This document shows, in pieces, positions 51,709 to 60,912 of a stretch of 64,000 bases of DNA (the first letter of the stretch is position 1; each line of letters opens with the position of its first letter). The notes under the pieces were generated by a model. The model searched no databases and was not told the DNA's origin. It worked only from the letters and a program-made list of their open reading frames with translations. The stretch covers positions 1-64,000 of the forward strand of contig JAVBNC010000056.1 of NCBI GenBank assembly GCA_031551765.1, read 5' to 3'. The stretch comes from JAVBNC01 sp031551765. Its GTDB lineage: Bacteria; Desulfobacterota; Desulfovibrionia; Desulfovibrionales; Desulfovibrionaceae. Both the position numbers and the translations under genes were made by a program.

Positions 51709-52542
51709 ATGCAAGCGAAACCGCGTATGGGGCGGATGGGATATCTCAACGTCCTGCCTATTTACCACGCCCTGGAATCCGGGGCTGTTACGCACGGGTA
51801 TGAGCTGACGTACGGGCCGCCCGCCGTGCTGAACAACTTGATGGCCGAGGGCGCGCTGGTGGCCTCCGCTACTTCGTGCGTGGAATATGGGCGGCGGCCG
51901 GAGAATTACTGGCTTATGCCGGACCTGGCTATCGGCAGCCGGGGGCCGGTCATGAGCGTGCTGCTGCTGTCCCGGCGGCCGGTGGAAAAGCTGGAGGGGC
52001 AGACGGTGTTGGTCAGCGCGGAAACGCACACCTCCGCTGCGCTGTTGCGCCTGCTGTTCAAGGAAAAGTACAAAATTGCCGTGAACTACGTCACGGGGGT
52101 GGCTTCCGAACGCATTGCCACGCCCACCCCGCCGGAAGCCGTGCTGGCTATCGGGGACGAGGCTTTGCGGCTGCGCGGGCACCCGGCCTACCCGTATGTG
52201 CTGGACATGGGCCAGGCCTGGATGGACTGGACCGGCCTGCCCTTTATTTTCGGGGTCTGGGTGGTCAGCCGCAAGGCGGCCGTGTCCGGAGACCTGGCGG
52301 AAGACCCGGCGGCCCTACTGCAAAAGGGTCGGGACTGGGGGCTGGAGCACATGCCGGAAATTCTGGATATCGCGCAGCAGAACTATACGTTGAGCCGCCT
52401 GGACCTGGTGGCCTATTTCCAGGGCCTTTCCTACCGCCTGGGCGAAGAGGAACAGGAAGGGCTGCGCCTTTTCTACCGTAAACTGGCGGAAACCGGGGAA
52501 CTGGCCAAGGCTCCGAACCTGGAGTTCTGGCCCGGCGCATGA
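51709..52542 (+). CDS. mqnA: Chorismate dehydratase (MqnA)
   Basis: The 277-residue protein of the periplasmic-binding-protein-like MqnA family makes 3-enolpyruvyl-benzoate, the first step of the futalosine pathway. G-R-M-G-Y-L-N-V-L-P-I-Y-H, A-S-A-T-S-C-V-E-Y-G and I-G-S-R-G-P-V-M-S-V-L-L-L-S are characteristic, as is F-I-F-G-V-W-V near the end. GGAGG, seven bases before the ATG, lies within the inverted repeat copy. The open frame to 51631 crosses the hairpin and is rejected. The stop overlaps the next permease by 4 bases. Confidence 0.92.
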   Translation: MQAKPRMGRMGYLNVLPIYHALESGAVTHGYELTYGPPAVLNNLMAEGALVASATSCVEYGRRPENYWLMPDLAIGSRGPVMSVLLLSRRPVEKLEGQTVLVSAETHTSAALLRLLFKEKYKIAVNYVTGVASERIATPTPPEAVLAIGDEALRLRGHPAYPYVLDMGQAWMDWTGLPFIFGVWVVSRKAAVSGDLAEDPAALLQKGRDWGLEHMPEILDIAQQNYTLSRLDLVAYFQGLSYRLGEEEQEGLRLFYRKLAETGELAKAPNLEFWPGA

Positions 52543-53462
52543 GCGAAGAGACGCTTTCTTTCTGGCGCACGCCTTCGGGCAAGGGGCATTTGCGCGTTAT
52601 CGGCGGCTCGGTGTGCATCAGCTTTGCCGCGCTGTTCGTGCAGGGCGCGCCCATAGACCCCAGCATGGTGGCCTTTTACCGCCTGTTGTTCGGGGGGCTG
52701 GTCCTGGGCGCGGTGGCCGTATGGCGGCGCGAGCGCCTGGTCCCCCCGCGCGGGGTACTGTGGTTCATGCTGGCCGCCGGCGTCTTTTTTGCCGGGGACC
52801 TGATTGCCTGGCACGCCTGCATTGTGCGCCTGGGTCCGGGGCTGGCCACCATTATCGGCAATTTCCAGGTCTTTTTCATCGCGCTGTTCGGCGCGCTGTT
52901 CCTCAAGGAACCCCTGTCCTGGCGGCACAAGCTGGCCATCCCCCTGGCGCTGGCGGGCCTGACCCTGCTGCTGGAAGCGGACCCGCGCTCCCTGCCTCCG
53001 CAAGTCGCGGCGGGCATCGCGTTCGGCATGGTCAGCGCTTCGCTCTATACCGGTTATATCCTTACCCTGCGCCAGTCCCAGACCGAGCGCGTCCGCCTGC
53101 CCGCCATCGCCAACATGAGCCTGATTTCCCTCATTTCGGCGGCGGCCACCGGCCTGTTCTGCGCCTCCTTTTCCATCTCCTTCGCCATACCGGACGCCCG
53201 CACCGGCCTGACCATAGCCGCGCTGGGCATACTCTGCCAAGCGCTCGGCTGGGTGCTGCTCTCCACGGGCCTGCCGCTCATGCCCGCTTCCCGCGCCGGG
53301 CTGGTCATGCTCATCCAGCCCACCCTGTCCTTTATCTGGGACATCCTCTTCTGCGGCCGCCCCACGGGCCTTGTCGGCCTGACGGGCGCGGTTGTCGCCA
53401 TCGGGGCCATCGGCCTGGGGTTGGCCTCGCCTAAAACGAAACCCGCGCAACCCGCCGAATAG
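52539..53462 (+). CDS. EamA/DMT-superfamily permease
   Basis: A protein of 307 residues with ten predicted helices and two EamA repeats. The first has F-Y-R-L-L-F-G-G-L-V-L-G-A and H-A-C-I-V-R-L-G-P-G-L-A-T. The second has Y-T-G-Y-I-L-T-L-R and I-Q-P-T-L-S-F-I-W-D-I-L-F-C-G-R near the end. The start is in the ATGA overlap with mqnA. Whether it serves the menaquinone pathway, for example moving an intermediate, is unknown; co-location alone is weak evidence. It is only distantly similar to the permease at 8877-9785. Confidence 0.82.
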   Translation: MSEETLSFWRTPSGKGHLRVIGGSVCISFAALFVQGAPIDPSMVAFYRLLFGGLVLGAVAVWRRERLVPPRGVLWFMLAAGVFFAGDLIAWHACIVRLGPGLATIIGNFQVFFIALFGALFLKEPLSWRHKLAIPLALAGLTLLLEADPRSLPPQVAAGIAFGMVSASLYTGYILTLRQSQTERVRLPAIANMSLISLISAAATGLFCASFSISFAIPDARTGLTIAALGILCQALGWVLLSTGLPLMPASRAGLVMLIQPTLSFIWDILFCGRPTGLVGLTGAVVAIGAIGLGLASPKTKPAQPAE

Positions 53463-53512
53463 TCTTCGGAAATGCTCTGCCGCCCCAACCGGGCGGCGGC
53501 CGCACTTTTTTG

Positions 53513-53545
53513 TTGACGAGCTTTGTTGTTTGTTATAACAAATTT
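53513..53545 (+). promoter_or_regulatory. Promoter and palindromic operator of the hydroxy-acid operon
   Basis: TTGACG (53513-53518) and TATAAC (53534-53539) are a likely promoter with a 15-base spacer. The -10 lies inside a 14-base perfect palindrome TTTGTTATAACAAA (about 53530-53543), which resembles FCD-type GntR operators. The GntR gene at 62127 is the obvious candidate to bind it. Confidence 0.5.
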
Positions 53546-53595
53546 CAAACATCAAATAACATTCTGCATTTATTCCGCACGCATAAGGAGCCGCC

Positions 53596-54579
53596 ATGGC
53601 CAAGTTCACCGTAGTGTTGACCGGCGATATTCATCCAAGCCCCAAAGCCGCGCTGCAAGCCGTGGCGGAGGTGCTCGTCTGCCCCGCCACGGACCCGGAC
53701 GGCCTGAGCGCGGCTGTGGCCGACGCGGACGCCCTGCTGGTGCGCCACCTTCTGCCCGCCGATATTCTGGAGCACGGGCCGAAAATCCGCATCATGGCCC
53801 GCCACGGCGTGGGCCTGGATTTCATACCCGTGGCCGAAGCCACGAAAAAGAACGTCATCGTGACCAACGCGCCGGGTTCCAACACCCAGGCCGTGGCGGA
53901 ACACGTCATCGGAACCATGCTTCTGCTGGCCCGGCGCTTCGGCACCCTGGACGCGGCTGTGCGCTCCGGCAACTGGGCCTTCCGCAACAGCTTTTCCGGC
54001 ATGGAGCTCTCCGGCCGCACCCTGGGCGTGCTGGGCCTGGGCAAAATCGGCCTGAGCGTGGCCAAGGCCTGCGCCGCGGCGTTCAACATGCGCGTTCTGG
54101 GGCACGATCCGTTTCTTAGCTCTTTTCCCGACGCCGTTACCCCGGCCACTGTGGAGCAAATTTTCAGCCAGTCGGACATTGTCACCCTGCACGTGCCGCT
54201 CACCGAAACCACGCGCGAGATGGTTGACGCCGCCATGCTGGCCCGCATGAAGCCCGGCGCGCTGCTCATCAACGCCTGCCGGGGCGAGGTGGTCAACGAG
54301 CGGGACCTTGTGGCGGCCCTGCGCTCCGGGCCTTTGGCGGGGGCTGCTCTGGACGTGTTCCCGGAAGAGCCGCTGCCCAAAGAACACCCGTACTGCAAAA
54401 TAGAAAACGTTATCCTAACCCCCCATTCGGCGGCCCTGACGGAAGAAAGCATGATCCGCATGGGCGGCATGGCGGCCGACGACATAGTCCGCGTGCTGAA
54501 CGGCGAGCGGCCGCACCACTTTGTGAACCCCGAAGTCTGGCCCGCGTTCGCGGCCCGGCACGGCATCCCATGTTCCTGA
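53596..54579 (+). CDS. D-2-hydroxyacid dehydrogenase (NAD-binding, SerA/PdxB-like)
   Basis: The 327-residue oxidoreductase has G-V-L-G-L-G-K-I-G for NAD binding, and the catalytic residues Arg in N-A-C-R-G-E-V-V, Glu in F-P-E-E-P-L and His in T-P-H-S-A. The D residue ending the second strand (G-H-D-P-F) favours NAD over NADP. It is the first gene of a co-directional run with a transporter and three enolase-superfamily enzymes, so it probably oxidises or reduces an intermediate of that pathway, rather than making serine. AAGGAG precedes the ATG. Confidence 0.88.
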   Translation: MAKFTVVLTGDIHPSPKAALQAVAEVLVCPATDPDGLSAAVADADALLVRHLLPADILEHGPKIRIMARHGVGLDFIPVAEATKKNVIVTNAPGSNTQAVAEHVIGTMLLLARRFGTLDAAVRSGNWAFRNSFSGMELSGRTLGVLGLGKIGLSVAKACAAAFNMRVLGHDPFLSSFPDAVTPATVEQIFSQSDIVTLHVPLTETTREMVDAAMLARMKPGALLINACRGEVVNERDLVAALRSGPLAGAALDVFPEEPLPKEHPYCKIENVILTPHSAALTEESMIRMGGMAADDIVRVLNGERPHHFVNPEVWPAFAARHGIPCS

Positions 54580-54649
54580 AACGGCGGAATGTTGCCCCGC
54601 GCCGGATGCGGGGCGTGAGTATTCGCCTCATACCACCAGGGAGAATCCC

Positions 54650-55615
54650 ATGAAGCGTTCATTTCTGCTCGCGGCGCTGCTCGTTCTCGGCGTTGCCACG
54701 GCCCTGCCCGCCCAGGCGGCGAAGTTCCCCACCAAGGAAGTCCGGGTGATCGTGCCCTGGAACCCCGGCGGCAACAACGACCTCATGGCCCGCTTCATCC
54801 AGCCCATCATGGAAAAGAACGGGATGAAAATCATCGTGGAAAACGTGCCCGGCGGCACCGGCGCCATCGGCATGGGCCAGGTGGCCATTGCCAAGCCCGA
54901 CGGCTACACCGTGGGCTGGCAGACCAGCTCCACCCTGTCCGTCATTGCGGAAGGCAAGGTGCCGCTCAAGCTGGAGCAGTTCACCAGCATCGTGCGCGCT
55001 TCCGAAGACCCGCTGCTGATCCTGGTCAGCAAGAACAGCCCGCGCAAGACGCTCAAGCAGTTCATTGAGTATATGAAAGCCAATCCCGGCAAGGCCACCA
55101 TCGGCACCCCGGGCAGCCGCAACGTGAACGAGATCCTGGCGGTCATGACCTCCCGCGCGGCGGGCGTCGCCTACCGCAACGTGCCCTACCCCGGCGGTTC
55201 CCGCGTGGTGGCCGAGCTGATGGGCGGCCAGATCGACGCCGGCGTGCTCAAGCCCGGCGAAGTCATGGAAGTGGTGAAGAGCGGCGAGCTTATCCCCATC
55301 GGCGCGTTCACCGCCGAGCGCATCAAGACCCTGCCCAACGTGCCCACCTTCAAAGAGCTGGGCTATGACGTCTTCCCGTACGGCCCCGTGCCGCAGATGT
55401 CCTATATCGCCGCCCCGGCGGGCATTCCCGCCGACGTGCGCGCCGTGTTGATCGACCAGTTCCGCAAGGCCTTCCAGAGCCCGGAATTCCAGGCCTTTGC
55501 CGCGCAGAACGCCTTTGTCTCCGACGGCCTTTCCGGCAACGACCTGGACAAGGTGGCTGCCGAAACCACCAAGACCCTGGGCATTGCCGCGCGTCAGGTG
55601 TTCCAGAAGAAGTAA
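54650..55615 (+). CDS. tctC: TctC-type periplasmic binding protein (TTT transporter)
   Basis: A protein of 321 residues with a clear signal peptide (M-K-R-S-F-L-L-A-A-L-L-V-L-G-V-A-T-A-L-P-A, stopped before Q-A-A). The Bug/TctC fold follows: V-R-V-I-V-P-W-N-P-G-G-N-N-D, G-T-G-A-I-G, G-T-P-G-S-R-N-V and Y-P-G-G-S-R-V-V-A-E-L-M-G-G-Q. Such proteins catch carboxylates in the periplasm, and the ligand cannot be told. Its partner genes tctB and tctA follow. Confidence 0.92.
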   Translation: MKRSFLLAALLVLGVATALPAQAAKFPTKEVRVIVPWNPGGNNDLMARFIQPIMEKNGMKIIVENVPGGTGAIGMGQVAIAKPDGYTVGWQTSSTLSVIAEGKVPLKLEQFTSIVRASEDPLLILVSKNSPRKTLKQFIEYMKANPGKATIGTPGSRNVNEILAVMTSRAAGVAYRNVPYPGGSRVVAELMGGQIDAGVLKPGEVMEVVKSGELIPIGAFTAERIKTLPNVPTFKELGYDVFPYGPVPQMSYIAAPAGIPADVRAVLIDQFRKAFQSPEFQAFAAQNAFVSDGLSGNDLDKVAAETTKTLGIAARQVFQKK

Positions 55616-55672
55616 CCCGTGCCGCCCCGCCGGGCCTGTTCCCGGCGGGGCGCAAGCTCTGGCGAGGCGTGT

Positions 55673-56170
55673 ATGCGTACCCTGCAATTCACAGCCACAG
55701 TCGTTGTGACCCTGTTTCTGATGGGTTTCTGCCTCTTCCTTTGGCAGCCGACCATGGAACTGTTCGGCAACGCCCCGGCGGACGGCCTGGGACCGGGAGT
55801 TCTGCCCCTGGCCTGCATCAGCGGCGTGTTCCTCCTTTCCTTGTACACGCTTGCGCGTTCCGCGTTGCGCTACCGCGCGTCCAGCCCGCAAGAGCGCCAC
55901 GGCGACGGGTGCTGCGGCGGCGTTCCCGTGCGGCCGTACCTTTGCGTCAGCGCCGTGGCCATCGTGCTGATAAGCGGCTACGCGGCGCTGTGGTATATGA
56001 CCCATTTCGCCGCGGCCTCCTGCGTGTTCAGCTGCGTGATGGCCGCATTCGTCATGCCGCCGGAAAAACGGACGCCGCCCCGGCTGGCCAAGGTTTCCGC
56101 CGGCCTGATCGCTTTTTCCCTGTTCGTCTGGCTCGCGTTCGAGCGCCTGCTCAACGTGGCCCTGCGCTGA
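55673..56170 (+). CDS. tctB: TctB-type small membrane subunit
   Basis: A protein of 165 residues with four predicted helices, starting M-R-T-L-Q-F-T-A-T. It has L-G-P-G-V-L-P-L-A after the first helix, a TctB pattern. The upstream part of the frame (to 55619) has no start signal, while GAGGCG lies before the ATG at 55673. Together with TctA it forms the membrane complex of the tripartite tricarboxylate transporter. Confidence 0.85.
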   Translation: MRTLQFTATVVVTLFLMGFCLFLWQPTMELFGNAPADGLGPGVLPLACISGVFLLSLYTLARSALRYRASSPQERHGDGCCGGVPVRPYLCVSAVAIVLISGYAALWYMTHFAAASCVFSCVMAAFVMPPEKRTPPRLAKVSAGLIAFSLFVWLAFERLLNVALR

Positions 56171-56205
56171 GCGGCCCGGCTGGGCCCGCTATTACGGAGA
56201 ACGCC

Positions 56206-57732
56206 ATGGATATGTTCGCCTATCTCGGCCCTGCCCTGGCGCAGGTCGTTTTCAGCCCCGTCACCATGCTCTGGATCGTGCTGGGCGTGATGCTGGGCTT
56301 TACCTTCGGCGCGCTGCCGGGGCTTACCGCCACTCTGGGCGTGGCCCTGCTCACGCCCCTCACCTTTCCCCTGCCCACGGAGCAGGCCCTGGCCATGATG
56401 ATCGCCCTGTACTGCGGCTCCATGACCGGCGGCGCCATTCCCGCCATTCTGCTCAACATTCCCGGCACGCCCTCGGCCGTGGTCACCACCCTGGACGGCT
56501 ACCCCATGGCCAGAAAGGGCGAAGCCACCCGGGCCTACGGCTGGGCGCTGGTCGCTTCCTTCAGCGGGGGCATGGTCTCCTGGCTGGCGCTCGCCACCAT
56601 AGCCCCGGCCCTGGCCCGGCTGGCCCTGCTGCTGGGCCCGGCGGAATACGCCGCCGTCGCTCTGCTGGGCATGACCATCATCGCCTCCATCTCGCCGGGC
56701 AAGGTGATCAAGGGGCTTATCGGCGCCTTTATCGGCGTTGGCCTCTCCGTGGTGGGCTTTGACCAGATCACCGGCGAGGGCCGCTGGATTTTCGGCACCC
56801 TGGCCCTGAGCAAGGGCATTGACGTCATGCCCGCGCTGATCGGCTTCCTGGTCATTCCGGAGCTGATCAACTCCATCCCGCAGAACGTGCGCTTCACCCA
56901 CATTCCCGTGACCCTGCGCAACCTGTTCCCGCCCCTGGCGGAACTTATGCGCCAGAAGTGGAACCTGGTCCGCTCCGCCTGCATCGGCATCGGCATCGGC
57001 ATTGTCCCGGCCCTGGGCGGCAGCATCGCCTCTTTTCTGGCCTACGACCAGGCCAAGCAGTACGACCCGGACGGCGACAAGTACGGCAGCGGCATGCCCG
57101 GCGGGGTGGTTGCTTCTGAAGCGGCCAACAACGGCGTGACCGGCGGGGCGCTTATCCCGCTGTTCACCCTGGGCATTCCCGGCGACACGGTCACGGCCAT
57201 GCTGCTGGGCGGGCTGATGATCCACGGCCTGCAGCCCGGCCCCCGGCTGTTCCAGACCAGCGCTGAAACCGTGTGGATCATCATTGCCGCCACCCTGGTC
57301 GCCAACCTGGTCATGCTGGTGGTGGGGGCCGTGGGTTTCCGGCTTTTCGTGCGCGCCCTGGGCGTGCCCAACTACCTGAAAATTCCGGGCCTGCTGCTCC
57401 TGACGGTGGTGGGCACCTATTCCCTTTCCAACCAATGGTTCGACGTCATCGTCATGCTTGTTCTCGGCGTCTGCGGCTTTGTGCTCATGCTGGCGGACTT
57501 TCCGGTCTACCCGGTGGTCATCGGCGTGATACTGGGGCCGCTTCTGGAGGCGGAACTGCGCCGCGCCCTGGTCATCAGCGGCGGCGACTGGAGCACCTTC
57601 ATCCAGCGCCCCTTCTCCGCTTTTCTTCTCGCCATGGCCCTTATCGCCCTGTTCGCGCCCAACTGCATCGTCTGGTGGAAAAAAAACGCCGCCAAGAAAA
57701 ACCTGCCGCCCAGCGCGGAAGCTGCATCCTAG
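56206..57732 (+). CDS. tctA: TctA-type large membrane subunit
   Basis: A protein of 508 residues with 11-12 helices. G-A-L-P-G-L-T-A-T-L-G-V-A-L, C-G-S-M-T-G-G-A-I-P-A-I-L-L-N-I-P-G-T-P and the later L-G-I-P-G-D-T-V-T-A-M-L-L-G are the TctA signatures; the two G-x-P-G loops likely bind the substrate. The ATG at 56206 (M-D-M-F-A-Y-L-G) follows GGAG. A long frame upstream reads through tctB in another phase and is not coding. Confidence 0.93.
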   Translation: MDMFAYLGPALAQVVFSPVTMLWIVLGVMLGFTFGALPGLTATLGVALLTPLTFPLPTEQALAMMIALYCGSMTGGAIPAILLNIPGTPSAVVTTLDGYPMARKGEATRAYGWALVASFSGGMVSWLALATIAPALARLALLLGPAEYAAVALLGMTIIASISPGKVIKGLIGAFIGVGLSVVGFDQITGEGRWIFGTLALSKGIDVMPALIGFLVIPELINSIPQNVRFTHIPVTLRNLFPPLAELMRQKWNLVRSACIGIGIGIVPALGGSIASFLAYDQAKQYDPDGDKYGSGMPGGVVASEAANNGVTGGALIPLFTLGIPGDTVTAMLLGGLMIHGLQPGPRLFQTSAETVWIIIAATLVANLVMLVVGAVGFRLFVRALGVPNYLKIPGLLLLTVVGTYSLSNQWFDVIVMLVLGVCGFVLMLADFPVYPVVIGVILGPLLEAELRRALVISGGDWSTFIQRPFSAFLLAMALIALFAPNCIVWWKKNAAKKNLPPSAEAAS

Positions 57733-57740
57733 GAGACCGT

Positions 57741-58880
57741 ATGAAAATCGCTTCCATCAAATGCCACGTCCTCAGCTCCAAGGTCGAAAAGCCCTTCACC
57801 TCTTCGCGCGGCTGGCTGTACAGCACCAGGGGCACCTGCCTCACCGAGATCACCACGGACAGCGGCCTGACCGGCTGGGGCGAATCCTACGGCCCGGCCA
57901 CGGTCAACCGCGCGGTCATTGAAACCGTGCTGGCCCCGCGCATCATCGGCCGCGACCCCTTTGACGTGGAGGTGATCTGGGAAGAGCTCTACAACCGGGT
58001 CAAGGACTACGGCATGGCGGGCGCCAATATTTCCGGCATCAGCGGCATTGATATCGCCCTCTGGGACATCATCGGCCAGGCCTGCCAGAAGCCCGTGCAC
58101 AAGCTGCTGGGCGGCGCCTTCCGCACCAGCGTGCAGGCTTACGCCACGGGCCTTTACTTCTACGAGATGGACCGGGTGGTGGAAGACGCGGTGGACGAAG
58201 CCCGCAGCCTGGTCAAGGACGGGTTCCGGGCCATCAAAATGAAGATAGGTCTGGGCGACATCATGGCGGACTACAACCGCGTGGCCGCCGTGCGCAAGGC
58301 CGTGGGCCCGGACATCCGCCTGATGGTGGACGCCAACCACTGCTTCAACGTGCCCACGGCCATCCGCCTGGGCAAGAAGCTGGAAGCGCTGGATATCGAA
58401 TGGTTTGAAGAGCCCGTCTCGCCGGAAGACATCGCGGGTTACTCCGCCGTGTCCGCCGCCCTGGACATGGCCGTGGCCGGCGGGGAAAACGACTTCACCC
58501 GCTACGGCTTCCGCGAGGCCATCACCAAAAAGGCCATGGACATCGTCCAGCCCGACGTCTGCGCGGCGGGCGGCCTGACGGAATGCAAGAAAATCGCCAC
58601 CCTGGCCGCCGCCCACGGCGTGGAGTGCGTGCCCCACGCCTGGGGTTCCGCCGTGGGCCTTGCGGCCACGCTGCACTTTCTGGCCGCCCTGCCGGACTGC
58701 CCGCCCAGCCTCATCCCCATGCCGCCCCTGCTGGAATTCGAGCAGACGGAAAACCCCTTCCGCGACCACCTGGCCCATGAGCCCATCACCCACACGGGCG
58801 GCGTGGTGGCCATTCCGGACAAACCCGGCCTGGGCGTCAGCGTCAACAGGGACATCATCAGCCGGTACGCCGTGAAATAG
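57741..58880 (+). CDS. Enolase-superfamily dehydratase or racemase, copy 1 (mandelate racemase group)
   Basis: The 379-residue enzyme has a capping domain and TIM barrel. K-M-K (in A-I-K-M-K-I-G) is the K-x-K base. Metal ligands are Asp in V-D-A-N-H, Glu in F-E-E-P and Glu in G-G-E-N-D. The His/Asp dyad is V-P-H-A-W with Q-P-D. This full set defines the mandelate racemase subgroup, which removes the alpha proton of a carboxylate. The substrate is not predictable without structure or assay. Three such genes lie within 4.4 kb and differ clearly from each other, which implies several steps or several stereoisomers. AGGAG lies before the ATG. Confidence 0.88.
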   Translation: MKIASIKCHVLSSKVEKPFTSSRGWLYSTRGTCLTEITTDSGLTGWGESYGPATVNRAVIETVLAPRIIGRDPFDVEVIWEELYNRVKDYGMAGANISGISGIDIALWDIIGQACQKPVHKLLGGAFRTSVQAYATGLYFYEMDRVVEDAVDEARSLVKDGFRAIKMKIGLGDIMADYNRVAAVRKAVGPDIRLMVDANHCFNVPTAIRLGKKLEALDIEWFEEPVSPEDIAGYSAVSAALDMAVAGGENDFTRYGFREAITKKAMDIVQPDVCAAGGLTECKKIATLAAAHGVECVPHAWGSAVGLAATLHFLAALPDCPPSLIPMPPLLEFEQTENPFRDHLAHEPITHTGGVVAIPDKPGLGVSVNRDIISRYAVK

Positions 58881-58899
58881 CGCGGGCAAAGGAACAGCC

Positions 58900-60000
58900 A
58901 TGAAAATCACCGACATCCAAGCCATCGTACTGTCCAGCAAATACGACCGGGCCATCCGCTTCGCGCACATGGACCTTTCCGAACGGCGCATCATCCTCGT
59001 CAAGGTGTTCACGGACGAGGGCCTGGTGGGCATTGCGGACATAGACGGCCCCCCGGCCGGGGACATGGCCTGCGTCACCCTGGTGGAGCAGCGCTTTAAG
59101 CCCCTGCTTCTCGGCAAGAACCCCCTGGAGATAGGCAAGCGCTGGAACGAGATGTTCTACGTGCTGGACATGCTGGGCCGCTACCGCAGCCTGGAATCCT
59201 ACGTGCTGGGCGCGATTGACACCGCGCTGTGGGACATTCTGGGCAAGGCCACGGGCAAGTCCGTCGCCACCCTGCTGGGCAAGCAGCGCGACAGCGTGGA
59301 AACCTACGCCAGCCTCGGCCAGGTGAGCGCGGACGCCATTGAGGACGAGGTGGCCAAACGCTACGCCGAAGGCTTCAAGGGCGTCAAAATCCGCATCGGC
59401 TTCAACACCGACGAGGACGAAACCCTGGTGGCCCGCGCCCGCAAGGCGGCCGGGGACGGCGCGCGGCTGATGGCCGACGCCAATTCCGGCTGGCGGCGCT
59501 CCCATGCCGTGTCCTTTGGCAAGCGCCTGGAGCGGTACGGCCTGTTCTGGCTGGAAGAGCCCCTGCCGCCCTACGACCTCACCGGCTACGCCCAGCTGGC
59601 CGCGGCCCTGGATACGCCCGTGGCCCTGGGCGAGCACGAGATCTTCAACCAGTACGACGCCCGCGACATCCTGCTGGCCCAGGCCGGGGACATACTCCAG
59701 CCCGACCTGCGCCAGGGCATCTCGGAAGTCTGGCGCATCGCCTGCCTGGCCAGGGCCTGGGGCATCCCCTGCGTGCCGCATTTCTTCGGGCCGGGCATAC
59801 GCTTCGCCGCCATGCTCCAGCTGCTGGGCGCCATCGACAACTACCTGATCTGTGAATACCCCGTGGCCCACGACCCCATCCGCTTTGAACTGACGGACAA
59901 CCCCATGCGCAGCGAAAACGGCGTCATCGCCATTCCGGACGGCCCCGGCCTGGGCGTGTCCCTGGTGGACGAGGTTGTGGAACGCTTTACCCTGCGCTGA
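58900..60000 (+). CDS. Enolase-superfamily dehydratase or racemase, copy 2
   Basis: A protein of 366 residues. V-K-I-R (K-x-R rather than K-x-K), A-D-A-N-S-G-W, W-L-E-E-P-L, L-G-E-H-E and Q-P-D-L-R with V-P-H-F-F supply the base, metal and His-Asp dyad positions. The N-terminal cap reads F-A-H-M-D-L-S-E-R-R. The changed K-x-R and H-E in place of N-D mark a different substrate from copy 1. It lies 19 bases after copy 1 and 11 bases before the FAH-family gene. Confidence 0.85.
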   Translation: MKITDIQAIVLSSKYDRAIRFAHMDLSERRIILVKVFTDEGLVGIADIDGPPAGDMACVTLVEQRFKPLLLGKNPLEIGKRWNEMFYVLDMLGRYRSLESYVLGAIDTALWDILGKATGKSVATLLGKQRDSVETYASLGQVSADAIEDEVAKRYAEGFKGVKIRIGFNTDEDETLVARARKAAGDGARLMADANSGWRRSHAVSFGKRLERYGLFWLEEPLPPYDLTGYAQLAAALDTPVALGEHEIFNQYDARDILLAQAGDILQPDLRQGISEVWRIACLARAWGIPCVPHFFGPGIRFAAMLQLLGAIDNYLICEYPVAHDPIRFELTDNPMRSENGVIAIPDGPGLGVSLVDEVVERFTLR

Positions 60001-60011
60001 GGAAGGGAACC

Positions 60012-60890
60012 ATGAAACTGTGCGCCTTTGAGCATAACGGCCGCAACGGAACCGGGCTGGTGCTCGGTTCCGGCCCGCGGGCCGCCGTACTGGACCTGGC
60101 CGCCCCCAAGGCCGTGGACCGGTTGGGCTTTGCCCCCGCCTGCCTGGAAGAGCTGATCGGAAAGGGCCTGGACGCTTTACGCGGCCTCGAGCATGACGCG
60201 GCGCGCGGCGGCTGCGAGCTGACGCCCCTGTCTTCCCTGCGCCTGCGGGCGCCGTTGGGCTCCCGGGGGAAAATCCTGGGCGTGGCCCGCAATTTCCGCG
60301 CGGGCCTGGCGGAACTGGGCCAGGAGCCGCCCAAGGCGCCCGCCTGGTTCGCCAAGCTCCCCAACACCGTCATCGGGCCTGGCGAGGCCATCCGCCTGCC
60401 GGAAGCGGCCCGGGAGGTCACTTACGAAGCCGAGGTGGGCCTGGTCATAGGCAAAACGGCCCGCCAGGTCCCCCTGGACGCGGCGGCGGAGCACATCGCC
60501 GGGTTCACCATCCTCAACGACGTAAGCGCGGCGGACCTGGTGCGCGGCGACGGCAATTTCCTGCGCGGGAAAAACCCGGACACGTTCTGCCCCATGGGGC
60601 CGTTCTTCGTGACCGCCGACGGGGTCCCGGACCCGCACAACCTGCGCATCACCCTGGACTGCGACGGCGAGCGGCTGCAGGACGGCAACACCGGGGATAT
60701 GGTCTTCAACATGTTTTACCTCATCCACCACCTCTCGCAGGTCATGACCCTGAACCCCGGCGACGTTATCGCCACCGGCACCCCGTCCGGGGTGGCGGCG
60801 GCGCATACCCCCAAAAAATGGCTGAAGCCCGGCATGGAACTGCGCATCAGCGTGGACGGCCTGGGCGAGCTGGCAAACCCGGTGCGCTGA
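60012..60890 (+). CDS. Fumarylacetoacetate hydrolase (FAH)-family protein
   Basis: A protein of 292 residues. The catalytic domain has K-I-L-G-V-A-R-N-F, Y-E-A-E-V-G-L-V-I-G-K with the metal-binding Glu pair, F-T-I-L-N-D-V-S-A with metal Asp, and T-G-D-M-V-F-N then V-I-A-T-G-T-P-S-G-V. Such enzymes cleave C-C bonds in, decarboxylate, or hydrate 2-oxo acids. Following sugar-acid dehydratases, it could handle a 2-keto-3-deoxy acid, as in oxidative pathways for fuconate or similar (inference). Confidence 0.87.
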   Translation: MKLCAFEHNGRNGTGLVLGSGPRAAVLDLAAPKAVDRLGFAPACLEELIGKGLDALRGLEHDAARGGCELTPLSSLRLRAPLGSRGKILGVARNFRAGLAELGQEPPKAPAWFAKLPNTVIGPGEAIRLPEAAREVTYEAEVGLVIGKTARQVPLDAAAEHIAGFTILNDVSAADLVRGDGNFLRGKNPDTFCPMGPFFVTADGVPDPHNLRITLDCDGERLQDGNTGDMVFNMFYLIHHLSQVMTLNPGDVIATGTPSGVAAAHTPKKWLKPGMELRISVDGLGELANPVR

Positions 60891-60912
60891 GCGCCGTTCC
60901 CGCGAGGCTGCC

